In this document: in pieces, positions 1 through 6,949 of the stretch
Numbering within the stretch: position 1 is the first letter of the stretch
How the letters are laid out: each line of letters starts with the position of its first letter
Source of the DNA: Kineosporiaceae bacterium
GTDB lineage: Bacteria; Actinomycetota; Actinomycetes; Actinomycetales; Angustibacteraceae
DNA length: 17,931 nt
Assembly: GCA_027345905.1 (NCBI GenBank)
Contig: DAIETC010000184.1
Span: 1 to 17,931 of the forward strand
Reading direction: 5' to 3'
The notes under the pieces: model-generated
Told to the model about the DNA's origin: nothing
The model's database searches: none
The model's input: only the letters and a program-made list of their open reading frames with translations
Program-made: the position numbers and the translations under genes

Positions 1-7
1 GATTGCA

Positions 8-1327
8 TCACCGCAGGTCAGAGCCGGTTTTCTCCAGCAGAGCGACGCATTCGACGTGGTGCGTCATCGGGAACAGGTCGAAGCCGCGGACGCCGGTCAG
101 CCGGTAGCCGTGCTCGGCCGCGTAGGCGACATCTCGGGCCAGGGCGGCCGGGTCGCAGGCCACGTAGGCGACGGCGCGGGGATGCAACGAGCAAATCTGC
201 TCGATCACCACGCGCCCAGCACCGGTGCGCGGCGGGTCGAGCACGACCAGGTCGGCGCTCAAGCCGGACGGCAGCATCGCGGCCAGCACGCTCTCGACCC
301 GGCCTTGACTGACGCCGGCGCCTGGCAGGCCCCGCAGGTTGCGCCGCGCGTCGCGCACCGCGCGCGGGTTGCTCTCGATGGCCAGCACGGCCCCTTGCGG
401 CGCCACGGCGTGGGCCAGCGCGGCGGTGAACAGCCCGGCGCCGGCGTACAGGTCCAGGACCTGCTCGCCCGCCTGGGGGCGCAGCGCCGCCAGGACCGCA
501 CCGACCAGCGCGGCCGGGGCACCGGGGTGCACCTGCCAGAACCCCGAACCGCTGACCCGAAAGTCATGCTGCCAGTCCCCCACCACCACCCGTTCCTGCA
601 CGAACGCGCGCCCGCGCACCTGGTCCAGCCCCCCGTGCACGCCGGTAACGGCCAGTGCGGCGTCGACCTGTGGCAAGGCGGGGCGCTTGCGGCTGGCGCT
701 CTCAGCGATCACCAGCGCCCGCTCCCCCGGGTCAGCGCCAGGAGTCGTGGCAACGACCACGTCCACCGCCCGGACGCCGGGCCAGGCCTGGCCCGTGACG
801 CCGGTCGCCTCGACGCCGGGGTGCGCGATCGGGCAGCTGGTAAGCGCCAGCACCTGGTGCGAACGGTGCGGGCGCAGCCCGAGCTTCGAATCCGGCCCCA
901 CGGCGAACTGCATCCGGGTGCGCCACCCCAGCCCCTCGTCGTCCCCCGGAACCGCCTCCACGACCACCTCGACGTCCAGGCGGGCCAGGCGCCGCAGCTG
1001 CTCTCGGACGACGTCGGCTTTCAGACGCCGCTGGGCGGCCAAGGAGGCGTGCTGCCAGTCACAGCCGCCGCACAGTCCCGGGCCGGCGAGCGGGCACGGG
1101 GGTGCGACCCGGTCCGGCGAGGGTGAGAGCACGTCGACGGCGTCCGCGCGCAGGAACCGGTCCCCGTCGCAGCCCTCGGTGACCTGGGCGACCACGCGTT
1201 CGCCGGGGAGTGCGTGGCGCACGAACAGCACCCGACCCTCGTGCCGCGCCACGCAGTGCCCCCCATGGGCGACCGGTCCCACGTCAACCTCGACCCGTAC
1301 GCCGACGAGGCTGGTGCCGACGCTCAG
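8..1327 (-). CDS. TRAM-domain class I SAM-dependent RNA (uracil-C5) methyltransferase, TrmA/RlmD family
   Basis: Predicted to transfer a methyl group from S-adenosylmethionine to C5 of a uridine in rRNA or tRNA in the cytoplasm. Counting from the GTG at 1280-1282 (424 aa), four cysteines fit the family [4Fe-4S] site (C63, C71, C74, C150), a glycine-rich SAM loop VLDLYAGAG lies near 275-283, VVLDPPR near 346-352, the nucleophile C376 is in ACDP, and the general base E411 is in HHVEC. The frame stays open and homologous upstream of that GTG: SLVGVRVEVDVGPVAHGG is the first TRAM strand. The only start-like codon there is CTG 1325-1327, which overlaps the restored permease stop as CTGA, so I extend the gene to 1327 (439 aa). 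If CTG is not used, the gene is 8-1282 with GAGG five bases before the GTG. It is last in the permease operon. The exact RNA target is unknown; the synteny matches Rv2689c of M. tuberculosis. Confidence 0.88.
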   Translation of the reverse strand: MSVGTSLVGVRVEVDVGPVAHGGHCVARHEGRVLFVRHALPGERVVAQVTEGCDGDRFLRADAVDVLSPSPDRVAPPCPLAGPGLCGGCDWQHASLAAQRRLKADVVREQLRRLARLDVEVVVEAVPGDDEGLGWRTRMQFAVGPDSKLGLRPHRSHQVLALTSCPIAHPGVEATGVTGQAWPGVRAVDVVVATTPGADPGERALVIAESASRKRPALPQVDAALAVTGVHGGLDQVRGRAFVQERVVVGDWQHDFRVSGSGFWQVHPGAPAALVGAVLAALRPQAGEQVLDLYAGAGLFTAALAHAVAPQGAVLAIESNPRAVRDARRNLRGLPGAGVSQGRVESVLAAMLPSGLSADLVVLDPPRTGAGRVVIEQICSLHPRAVAYVACDPAALARDVAYAAEHGYRLTGVRGFDLFPMTHHVECVALLEKTGSDLR

Positions 1328-1599
1328 CGCGGTTCCGTCCCGGCGCCGGAAGCGGGCGCCTTGTCTGGGTCACCTTGGGCCACGCCAGCGTCAGCTTGGG
1401 CCACGCCGGCGCGAGGGCCCGCCGTGCCAGGCCGAGAGGTCCAGGGAACCGCGTCGTTGGCGCGCTGGGCCGCCCCCTCGGACGAGCGCAGCTGCCAGGG
1501 GACGCTGGCCACCATCACCCCCGGGGTGAACAGCAACCTGCCCTTGAGCCGAAGGGCGCTCTGGTTGTGCAGCAGCGCCTCCCACCAATGGCCCACGAC
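1324..1599 (-). pseudogene. C-terminal continuation of the KimA-like permease beyond the TAG
   Basis: These 91 codons are in the same frame as the permease and follow its TAG directly. They read VVGHWWEALLHNQSALRLKG and then a GRLLFTPGVMVASVPWQL-type segment, the conserved end of the KimA C-terminal domain (Bacillus KimA has RWHTILHNQSA at this place). A low-complexity tail follows with GVAQ twice, ending at TGA 1324-1326. No start codon with a ribosome binding site is evident, so it is either translated by readthrough, a decayed remnant, or separated only by a sequence error. The tail overlaps the start region of the downstream methyltransferase. Confidence 0.85.
1374..1415. repeat. 21-bp tandem duplication in the permease tail
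   Basis: There are two 21-bp units, 1374-1394 and 1395-1415. They share their first 13 bases (CTTGGGCCACGCC) and then diverge. They encode the duplicated GVAQ in the low-complexity C-terminal tail of the permease frame. The repeat keeps the frame. Confidence 0.7.
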
Positions 1600-3405
1600 C
1601 TACTCGGGGATGAACACGCCGACGACGTCACGCGGACTGTCGCGCCGGATCGAGCGCACGTAGTCCAGCACCGGCCGGGTGACCTCCCGGTAGGGCGAGT
1701 CGAGCGACTTCAACGGCACGGGGATGTCCCGCCGCTCCCACTCGGCCTGCAAGGCGGCCGTCTCGGCCGGGTCCACGTTGACGCTGATGGCCTCCAGCAC
1801 AGAGGGCCTGGAGGCGCGGGCGTAGGCGAGGGCGCGCAGCGTCGGCCGATGGATCTTGGAGACCAGCACCAGGGCGTGCACTCGCGAGGGCAGCACGGCT
1901 TCAGCGGCGTCCGGCCCAGGATCCAGCTCGACGCTGACCCGGTCGTAGTGCCGACGGATGCCCCGCATGAGCACGAACAGGAACACCATCGCGGCGATCG
2001 CGATCCAGGCGCCCTTCGCGAACTTGGTGACCAGGACGACGGCGAGCACCGTGCCGCACAAGCCGGCGCCGACCGCGTTGATGACCCGGCTGCGCCGCAT
2101 GCGCGCCGCACCGGGGTTGTCCCCGGCTCGCAGCTGCCGGTTCCAGTGCCGCACCATCCCGATCTGGCTGAGCGTGAACGACACGAAGACGCCGACGATG
2201 TAGAGCTGGATCAGGCGGGTCACCTGAGCGTCGAACGCGATGATCAGCACACTGGCCATGAACGCCAAGGCCAGGATGCCGTTGCTGAACGCCAGGCGGT
2301 CGCCACGGGTGTGCAGCTGGCGCGGCAAGAAGCCGTCCCTGGCCAGGATCGAGCCGAGGACCGGGAACCCGTTGAACGCGGTGTTGGCGGCCAGGACCAG
2401 GATGATTCCGGTAGCACCGGCCACGAGGTAGAACGCGGGCGGGAAGCCGGCGAACACCGCCGCCGCGAGCTGGCCGATCACCGGCTGCTGCTGGTAGTTC
2501 GCCCCAACCGGTACCCCGTTGCGCAGCAGCTGGACCGCCGGGTCCTCGGCGAAGTGCAGGCGAGTCAACCGCGACAACACCATGATCGAGATCAGCATCG
2601 TGACGGCGATACCGCCGAGCAGCGCCAAGGTCGTGGCGGCGTTGCGGCTCTTGGGCTTCTTGAAGGCCGGGACGCCATTGCTGATCGCCTCGACACCGGT
2701 CAGCGCAGCGCAGCCGGACGAGAACGCGCGCAGCACCAGGAAGCCGCCCGCCAGACTCGCCAGGCCGCTCTCGTAGCCGGGTTCGCCCCTCAACGTCAAG
2801 CCGGCGCTCGGGGCCCCGGGAAGGCTGCCGAGGACGAAGTGCTGGAAGAAGCCCCACAGAGCCATGCCGATGATCGAGGCAATGAACACGTAGGTCGGCA
2901 AGGCGAACGCAGCCCCGGACTCGCGCACACCTCGCAGGTTCATCGCCGTCAACAGCACCACGGCAAGGACCGCAGCCACGGCCTCATGCCCCTGCAGCGA
3001 CGGGATCGCGGCGGCGGCATACTGCGCCGCGGAACTGATCGAGACCGCCACGGTCAGGACGTAGTCGACCAGCAGCGCACTGGCGACCGTCAGGCCGGCG
3101 GTCTTGCCCAGGTTCGTCGTGGCGACCTCGTAGTCGCCCCCACCGGAGGGGTAGGCGTGCACGTTCTGTCGGTAGGAGGCGACCACCACGAGCATGACGA
3201 CGGCGACTGCCACGGCGATCTTCCAGCTGAAGGCGTACGCCGTCAGCCCGGCCACGCTGAGCGTGAGCAGGATCTCGTCGGGCGCGTAGGCCACGGACGA
3301 CAACGCGTCGCTGGCGAACACCGGCAAGGCGATGCGCTTGGGCAACAACGTCTCGGCAAGCCGGTCGCTCCCCAGGGGACGACCGAGCATCAACCGCTTC
3401 AGCAT
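1600..3405 (-). CDS. KimA-like APC-superfamily K+ permease, cut short by an in-frame TAG
   Basis: Multi-spanning inner-membrane protein of the APC superfamily, closest in my recollection to the Bacillus K+/H+ symporter KimA. Shared blocks in order from ATG 3403-3405: DALSSVAY (33-40; D33 and Y40 match KimA K+-site residues), SYRQ..YAYPSGGGDYE, LLVDYVLTVAVSIS, AFSSGCAALTGVEAISNGVPAFK, ILVLAANTAF, RGDRLAFSNGI and FTLSQIGM. A soluble KimA/USP-like C-terminal domain follows (about residue 500 on). The frame stops at TAG 1600-1602 after FIPE, giving 601 aa, yet the same frame continues with the family C-terminus to 1324 (listed separately). The start is chosen because N-terminal homology begins there; GTG 3418-3420 is possible. 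The gene is divergent from the K+-regulatory ceoB/ceoC pair, which supports a K+ role. The truncated protein would lack the last strands of its cytosolic domain. Function is inferred from similarity and context. Confidence 0.85.
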   Translation of the reverse strand: MLKRLMLGRPLGSDRLAETLLPKRIALPVFASDALSSVAYAPDEILLTLSVAGLTAYAFSWKIAVAVAVVMLVVVASYRQNVHAYPSGGGDYEVATTNLGKTAGLTVASALLVDYVLTVAVSISSAAQYAAAAIPSLQGHEAVAAVLAVVLLTAMNLRGVRESGAAFALPTYVFIASIIGMALWGFFQHFVLGSLPGAPSAGLTLRGEPGYESGLASLAGGFLVLRAFSSGCAALTGVEAISNGVPAFKKPKSRNAATTLALLGGIAVTMLISIMVLSRLTRLHFAEDPAVQLLRNGVPVGANYQQQPVIGQLAAAVFAGFPPAFYLVAGATGIILVLAANTAFNGFPVLGSILARDGFLPRQLHTRGDRLAFSNGILALAFMASVLIIAFDAQVTRLIQLYIVGVFVSFTLSQIGMVRHWNRQLRAGDNPGAARMRRSRVINAVGAGLCGTVLAVVLVTKFAKGAWIAIAAMVFLFVLMRGIRRHYDRVSVELDPGPDAAEAVLPSRVHALVLVSKIHRPTLRALAYARASRPSVLEAISVNVDPAETAALQAEWERRDIPVPLKSLDSPYREVTRPVLDYVRSIRRDSPRDVVGVFIPE

Positions 3406-3522
3406 CGATCCCGCACTCGGCACGGACAACCATGCTAGGCCCCGCGGGGCGGTGTACCGTTTCGGGCGTCGCGCGGCTGTGCGGCGCCCGACACATCGGC
3501 CAGCGACCTGCGAGAGGGATCC

Positions 3523-4185
3523 GTGCACTTTGTGATCATGGGCTGTGGCCGGGTCGGCTCCAGCCTGGCCAACAGCCTGCAGTCCCAGGGCCACGACGTG
3601 GCCGTCATCGACCAGGACGAGACGTCCTTTCGCCGCCTGGGTGCACAGTTCGAAGGACGCCGGATCACCGGTATCGGGTTCGACCGCGACATCCAGCGGG
3701 CGGCCGGGATCCAGACTGCGCACGCGTTCGCGGCGGTCAGCAGCGGCGACAACTCCAACATTCTCGCCGCCCGGGTCGCCCGCGAGACGTTCGGGGTCTC
3801 CAACGTCGTGGCCCGCATCTACGACCCCCGGCGGGCCGAGATCTACCAACGACTGGGAATCCCCACCGTCGCCACGGTGCGCTGGACAAGCGACCAGATG
3901 CTGCGCCGGCTGCTTCCAGCCGGGGCTGCGCCACTGTTCCGCGACCCCAGCGGCAAGGTGGTGCTGGCCGAGATGCCGTTCCACGCCGACTGGATCGGAC
4001 GCCCGGTGGACGACGTCGCGACCGCTGGCGGGGTGCGCGTGGCCTACCTCACCCGGCTCGGCGAGGCGATGGTGCCTGATGCTGGCACGCTGTTGCAGGA
4101 CGGAGACCTGCTGCACGTGAGCGTTGCCGAGGCCGACCTGGCCCGAGCCGAGGCGGCGCTGGACGCGCCCCCGCACCCCGACTGA
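3523..4185 (+). CDS. ceoB: TrkA/RCK-domain K+ uptake regulatory protein, first of a pair (CeoB)
   Basis: Cytoplasmic nucleotide-binding RCK protein that gates or regulates a K+ transporter. The 220-aa product starts with a Rossmann fold: VIMGCGRVGSSLA carries GxGxxG, followed by the acidic VIDQDE at the end of strand 2 (RCK_N about 1-120). A TrkA_C/RCK_C domain covers roughly 135-212 (GKVVLAEM, DWIGRPVDD, TRLGEAMVPDAGTLLQDGDLLHV). The GTG start at 3523 is preceded by AGAGGGATCC. ATG 3538 would cut the first strand. It is followed 49 bp later by ceoC and diverges from the KimA-like permease, the same order as Rv2690c-Rv2691-Rv2692 in M. tuberculosis. The natural partners are ceoC and that permease. 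The ligand (NAD+/NADH or a nucleotide) is not decided by the sequence. Confidence 0.93.
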   Translation: MHFVIMGCGRVGSSLANSLQSQGHDVAVIDQDETSFRRLGAQFEGRRITGIGFDRDIQRAAGIQTAHAFAAVSSGDNSNILAARVARETFGVSNVVARIYDPRRAEIYQRLGIPTVATVRWTSDQMLRRLLPAGAAPLFRDPSGKVVLAEMPFHADWIGRPVDDVATAGGVRVAYLTRLGEAMVPDAGTLLQDGDLLHVSVAEADLARAEAALDAPPHPD

Positions 4186-4234
4186 AGCTCACAACCCGTC
4201 CAGCACAGCCCGCCCTCGAACGAAGGATCACCGG

Positions 4235-4930
4235 ATGCGCGTCGTCATCGCCGGCGCCGGCAGCGTGGGTCGCTCGGTGGCCCGCGAGCTGATCGGAAAC
4301 GGCCACCAGGTGCTGTTGATCGACAAGGAACCGCGAGCGGTCCAGGCGCAGCGGGTCAGCGAGGCCGAGTGGCTGCTGGCCGACGCCTGCGAGATCACCG
4401 CACTGAACGAGGCGGGCCTGGAGAGCTGTGACGTCGTCGTCGCGGCGACGGGGGACGACAAGGCGAACCTCGTGGTCTCGCTGCTGGCCAAGACCGAGTT
4501 CGGTGTGCCGCGCACGGTCGGGCGCGTGAACAACCCCAAGAACGAGTGGATGTTCGACGAGGCCTGGGGGGTCGACGTCGCCGTCTCCACACCTCGGCTG
4601 ATGACCGCGCTGGTCGAGGAAGCCGTCAGCGTGGGTGACCTGGTGCGCATCTTCCAGTTCCAGCAGGGTCAGGCGACCATGGTCGAGATGACCCTGCCGA
4701 AGGACTCCGCGTACGCCGGATCCCGGGTGGGCGACCTCACCTGGCCACCGGACAGCGTGCTCGTCGGCATCATCCGCGAAGAGCGCCCGATCGCTCCTTC
4801 ACGCGACGACGCGCTGGAGGCCGGTGACGAGCTGCTGTTCCTCACCGTCCCGGACAGCGAGGCCGCACTGGAGCAGATGCTGTCCCCCGGGCACGCGGTC
4901 CGGCGCCCCGAGGACGAGGACGAGCTGTAG
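4235..4930 (+). CDS. ceoC: TrkA/RCK-domain K+ uptake regulatory protein, second of a pair (CeoC)
   Basis: Second RCK protein, 231 aa, expected to work with the upstream paralogue in regulating K+ uptake. Residues 1-35 hold MRVVIAGAGSVGRSVA with GxGxxG and LLIDKEP. The middle has VVAATGDDKANLVVSLLAKTEFG and RVNNPKNEWMF, hallmark TrkA_N segments. The C-terminal RCK_C domain runs from about 140 to 220 (EMTLPKDSAYAGSRVGDL, GDELLFLTV). The end is acidic (EDEDEL). The ATG at 4235 is chosen because homology begins there and GAAGGA lies 7 bases upstream. The stop is TAG, which matters when judging the in-frame TAGs elsewhere in the window. It lies 49 bp after ceoB, probably co-transcribed. Confidence 0.93.
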   Translation: MRVVIAGAGSVGRSVARELIGNGHQVLLIDKEPRAVQAQRVSEAEWLLADACEITALNEAGLESCDVVVAATGDDKANLVVSLLAKTEFGVPRTVGRVNNPKNEWMFDEAWGVDVAVSTPRLMTALVEEAVSVGDLVRIFQFQQGQATMVEMTLPKDSAYAGSRVGDLTWPPDSVLVGIIREERPIAPSRDDALEAGDELLFLTVPDSEAALEQMLSPGHAVRRPEDEDEL

Positions 4931-4983
4931 CGCCTGTCGTTGCTGTTGCGAGAAGGCGTGGATCGGGATCTGCTCCCCGCTGC

Positions 4984-5011
4984 GCTATCGTAGGCTATCC
5001 CTGCGGAGGTG
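4984..5011 (+). promoter_or_regulatory. Possible vapBC promoter/operator region with GCTATC direct repeat and strong ribosome binding site
   Basis: GCTATC occurs at 4984-4989 and 4994-4999, exactly one helical turn apart. TAGGCT at 4991-4996 resembles an actinobacterial -10 element. CGGAGGTG at 5004-5011 is a strong ribosome binding site, six bases before ATG 5018. No convincing -35 is seen. Autoregulation by the antitoxin here is inferred from the family. Confidence 0.3.
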
Positions 5012-5017
5012 AAGCGC

Positions 5018-5239
5018 ATGACCGATGTCCTGGTCCGGGACGTACCCGAAGAGGTGATCGCCGCCCTGGACTCGCGGGCGTCTCGCCTGGGACTGTCGCG
5101 CAGCGAGTACCTGCGTCGACGGCTCGCTCAGGAAGCCGTGAGCGGTCCGCAGCCGGTGACGGTGCAACACCTCACCGCTTTTGCCGAGACCTTCGCCGAC
5201 CTCGCAGACGCGCAGGTCATGAAGGGCGCGTGGGAGTGA
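5018..5239 (+). CDS. VapB/FitA-type ribbon-helix-helix antitoxin
   Basis: A 73-aa protein. The N-terminal ribbon-helix-helix DNA-binding domain (TDVLVRDVPEEVIAALDSRA, then LGLSRSEYLRRRLAQEA) has the pattern of FitA/VapB antitoxins. The C-terminal part (LTAFAETFADLADAQVMKGAWE) is a typical toxin-wrapping tail. ATG 5018 is chosen over the in-frame GTG 5009 because GGAGGTG sits six bases upstream and the GTG would lie inside it. The gene ends with GTGA overlapping the likely toxin start. It is expected to neutralise the PIN toxin and repress its own promoter. The pair interrupts a row of core actinobacterial genes, which suggests later insertion. Confidence 0.88.
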   Translation: MTDVLVRDVPEEVIAALDSRASRLGLSRSEYLRRRLAQEAVSGPQPVTVQHLTAFAETFADLADAQVMKGAWE

Positions 5240-5643
5240 GCAGCTGGCTCATCGACACCTCCGCCCTTGTCCGACTGGCCAACTCTGCCGACGTTGGCGT
5301 GTGGATCGACCGGATCGAGCGGGGGCTGGTCCGCATCAGCACAGTGACGCGGCTGCAGGTCGGTTACTCCGCGGAATCCGGTGCCGATCTACGCACTGCC
5401 GTCCGTCGACCACCCCTCGCCTCCATGCCGCTGGAGTACCTGACCCCGGCGATCGAGAATCGCGCCGTCGACGTACAGATGCTGCTCGCCGACCTGGGCC
5501 GTCACCGCGCACCCTCTGTGCCCGACCTCCTCGTCGCAGCGACGGCAGAGCTGGCCGGGCTCACCGTCGTACACCGCGACAAGGACTTCGACCTCATCGC
5601 CGAGGTCACCGGACAACCCACGCAGCGCCTTGGCGGGGAATGA
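5236..5643 (+). CDS. VapC-type PIN-domain toxin, with Gln at an expected catalytic acid
   Basis: About 135 aa, a PIN-domain ribonuclease of the VapC/FitB group. Visible motifs: IDTSALVRL near the N-terminus (first Asp), VTRLQVGYSAES (homologues have VTRLEVGYSA, so the second acid is Gln here), VPDLLVAATAE (third acid) and VVHRDKDFDLIAEVTG (fourth acid). It would cleave RNA with Mg2+ or Mn2+ when free of antitoxin. Start: GTG 5236 overlaps the vapB TGA as GTGA and has AAGGG nine bases upstream; GTG 5230 is in frame but too close to that site. Missing one of four acids may weaken catalysis, but PIN domains vary and this cannot be judged from sequence. Confidence 0.87.
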   Translation: MSSWLIDTSALVRLANSADVGVWIDRIERGLVRISTVTRLQVGYSAESGADLRTAVRRPPLASMPLEYLTPAIENRAVDVQMLLADLGRHRAPSVPDLLVAATAELAGLTVVHRDKDFDLIAEVTGQPTQRLGGE

Positions 5644-5742
5644 GTGCGGGCGACGGACGGTTGTGAGCGCGCCTTTAGACCGGCGAGTTCCAGAAGCCGC
5701 CTGAGCTCAACTTCACAGTACCTCTCTGGTTCCCGGGACCGT

Positions 5743-6441
5743 TCAGCTTACGTGCGACGGCATCTGGTCCGCGGGGTCCAGCGGAGTCCGCCCCCGCAGC
5801 AGCAGCGCACCCATGGCCGCGACCGCGAGCAGGTACAACGGCCAGCCGAACACGACCTTGGTCACACCCAGCCACCCCACCTGACCGGCGAGGTACAGCG
5901 GCAGCATCACCACGGCCCGGACGGCGTACATGCCGGCGAGCACCAGGGTCAGCCGTTGACACAACCGGACCACACCCGCGTGCGAGCGCCACGCCAGGGG
6001 ATCCTTCGACGTGGCCCCGACCACGAACCCGACCAGGGGCCACCGCGTCAGCACCGAGACCAAGGTCAGCGCGGTCAGCGTGCAGCTGTAGAGGATCCCC
6101 GGCAAGAACACGTCCTGGGCGCGCCCGGTCCGCAGCGCCAGGAAGGCGGCCACAACCAGCCCCACGAGACTGCTCAGGGCGTAGCGGGGGGTTTGACGCT
6201 GCGCCAGCCGCAGCACCAAGGCGAGGACGACGGGCACCCCTGCTGCGATCAGCGAGGTGGCGATGTCGTGGGTCAGTGCCCAGGCCAGCACGAAGGCAAC
6301 GGTCGGGACTGCGGCCTCGGCAGAGCCGCGCAGGCCACCGACGCCCTCGGCCAGACGCGCCCGCACGACCTCTTCGACGGTGCTGGCACCCGGCGGCACC
6401 TGCCCGAGTGCGGCGTGGACCGAGCCGGCCGTCATGCTCAT
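5743..6441 (-). CDS. DUF3159 membrane protein
   Basis: A 232-aa integral membrane protein with about five to six hydrophobic helices. The N-terminal cytosolic part (TVEEVVRARLAEGVGGLRGSA) is followed by AVPTVAFVLAWALT, LIAAGVPVVLALVLRLAQ, a helix ending in LRTGRAQDVFLPGILYS, SVLTRWPLVGFVVG, and late helices. The loop motif after the fourth helix (TSKDPLAWRSH) is typical of DUF3159. The ATG at 6439-6441 overlaps the OB-fold gene stop as ATGA, so translation is coupled. It corresponds in position to Rv2693c. Function is unknown; linkage to the OB-fold protein and Dut is conserved in actinobacteria. Confidence 0.9.
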   Translation of the reverse strand: MSMTAGSVHAALGQVPPGASTVEEVVRARLAEGVGGLRGSAEAAVPTVAFVLAWALTHDIATSLIAAGVPVVLALVLRLAQRQTPRYALSSLVGLVVAAFLALRTGRAQDVFLPGILYSCTLTALTLVSVLTRWPLVGFVVGATSKDPLAWRSHAGVVRLCQRLTLVLAGMYAVRAVVMLPLYLAGQVGWLGVTKVVFGWPLYLLAVAAMGALLLRGRTPLDPADQMPSHVS

Positions 6442-6884
6442 TCGCCGCCACCAGCCAACAGCTCGTACGCGGGGTTGAACAGCACCGGACGTCCGTCGCG
6501 CTGGGCCACCCGACCGTGCACCCGCAACCGCCGTCCGGCCACGATGCCCGGGATCTGACGCCGGCCGAGCCAGACCACCGTGAGGGTGCCCGTGCCGTCG
6601 TACAACTCGGCCACCAGAGCCGGCACGCCCGCCCGCGGGCGCAAGGTGACCGAGCGCACCGTCCCGCAGACGCACGCCTGGCGACGGTCCGGCAGCTCGC
6701 GCACCGGGGTGCCGCCCGCCTTGCCCGACGCCAGCGCCAGGTCTTCGTCCTCCAGGACCTGCTCTGAGCTGGTCAGCCGATGCAGGGCCGATCGCAGCCA
6801 GCCGGTGCGCGCCCCGTCGCCTTTGCCACCACCGGCGGGTGCAGTTCCGGCGGGGACCGGCGCCCTGTTCGTGACCTCGCTCAT
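6438..6884 (-). CDS. OB-fold nucleic-acid-binding protein
   Basis: A 148-aa cytosolic protein. The first 30 residues are Gly/Ala/Pro-rich and probably disordered. From about 65 an OB fold of the anti-codon/RecG-wedge type follows: RQACVCGTVRSVTLRP, VPALVAELYDGTGTLTVVWLG, RQIPGIVAGRRLRVHGRVAQ, RPVLFNPAYELL. This order of strands is a typical single-stranded nucleic-acid binder. ATG 6884 has GAGG three bases upstream, which is close. Its stop overlaps the DUF3159 start. It lies 65 bp after DUF3710 in the dut operon and matches Rv2694c in position. The substrate is not known. Confidence 0.88.
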   Translation of the reverse strand: MSEVTNRAPVPAGTAPAGGGKGDGARTGWLRSALHRLTSSEQVLEDEDLALASGKAGGTPVRELPDRRQACVCGTVRSVTLRPRAGVPALVAELYDGTGTLTVVWLGRRQIPGIVAGRRLRVHGRVAQRDGRPVLFNPAYELLAGGGE

Positions 6885-6949
6885 ACCCCTCAGCCTACGG
6901 GGAGCGAGGCGACCAGCGCGCCGTCCACACGGCCGGTCGCCGACGCGGG

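Noticed and set aside
1210..3438. 742-codon open frame on the plus strand opposite the permease
   Set aside because: Composition is Arg/Gly/Gln/His-rich with no recognisable domain, and it lies antisense to a strongly conserved membrane protein. Long antisense frames are usual in DNA of this GC content.
3421..3475. Divergent promoter boxes between the permease and ceoB (TAGCAT-like on the minus strand)
   Set aside because: The spacing to the only -35-like hexamer is about 14 bases and the fit is poor, so no promoter is called.
4928..4930. TAG as a reassigned sense codon in this organism
   Set aside because: ceoC ends here with a normal family length, and DUF5998 ends at TAG 15323-15325 overlapping the next start. 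TAG therefore works as a stop in at least these genes.
5728..5740. Near-palindrome GGTTCCCGGGACC between vapC and DUF3159 as a bidirectional terminator
   Set aside because: It is imperfect and has no loop or T-rich flank.
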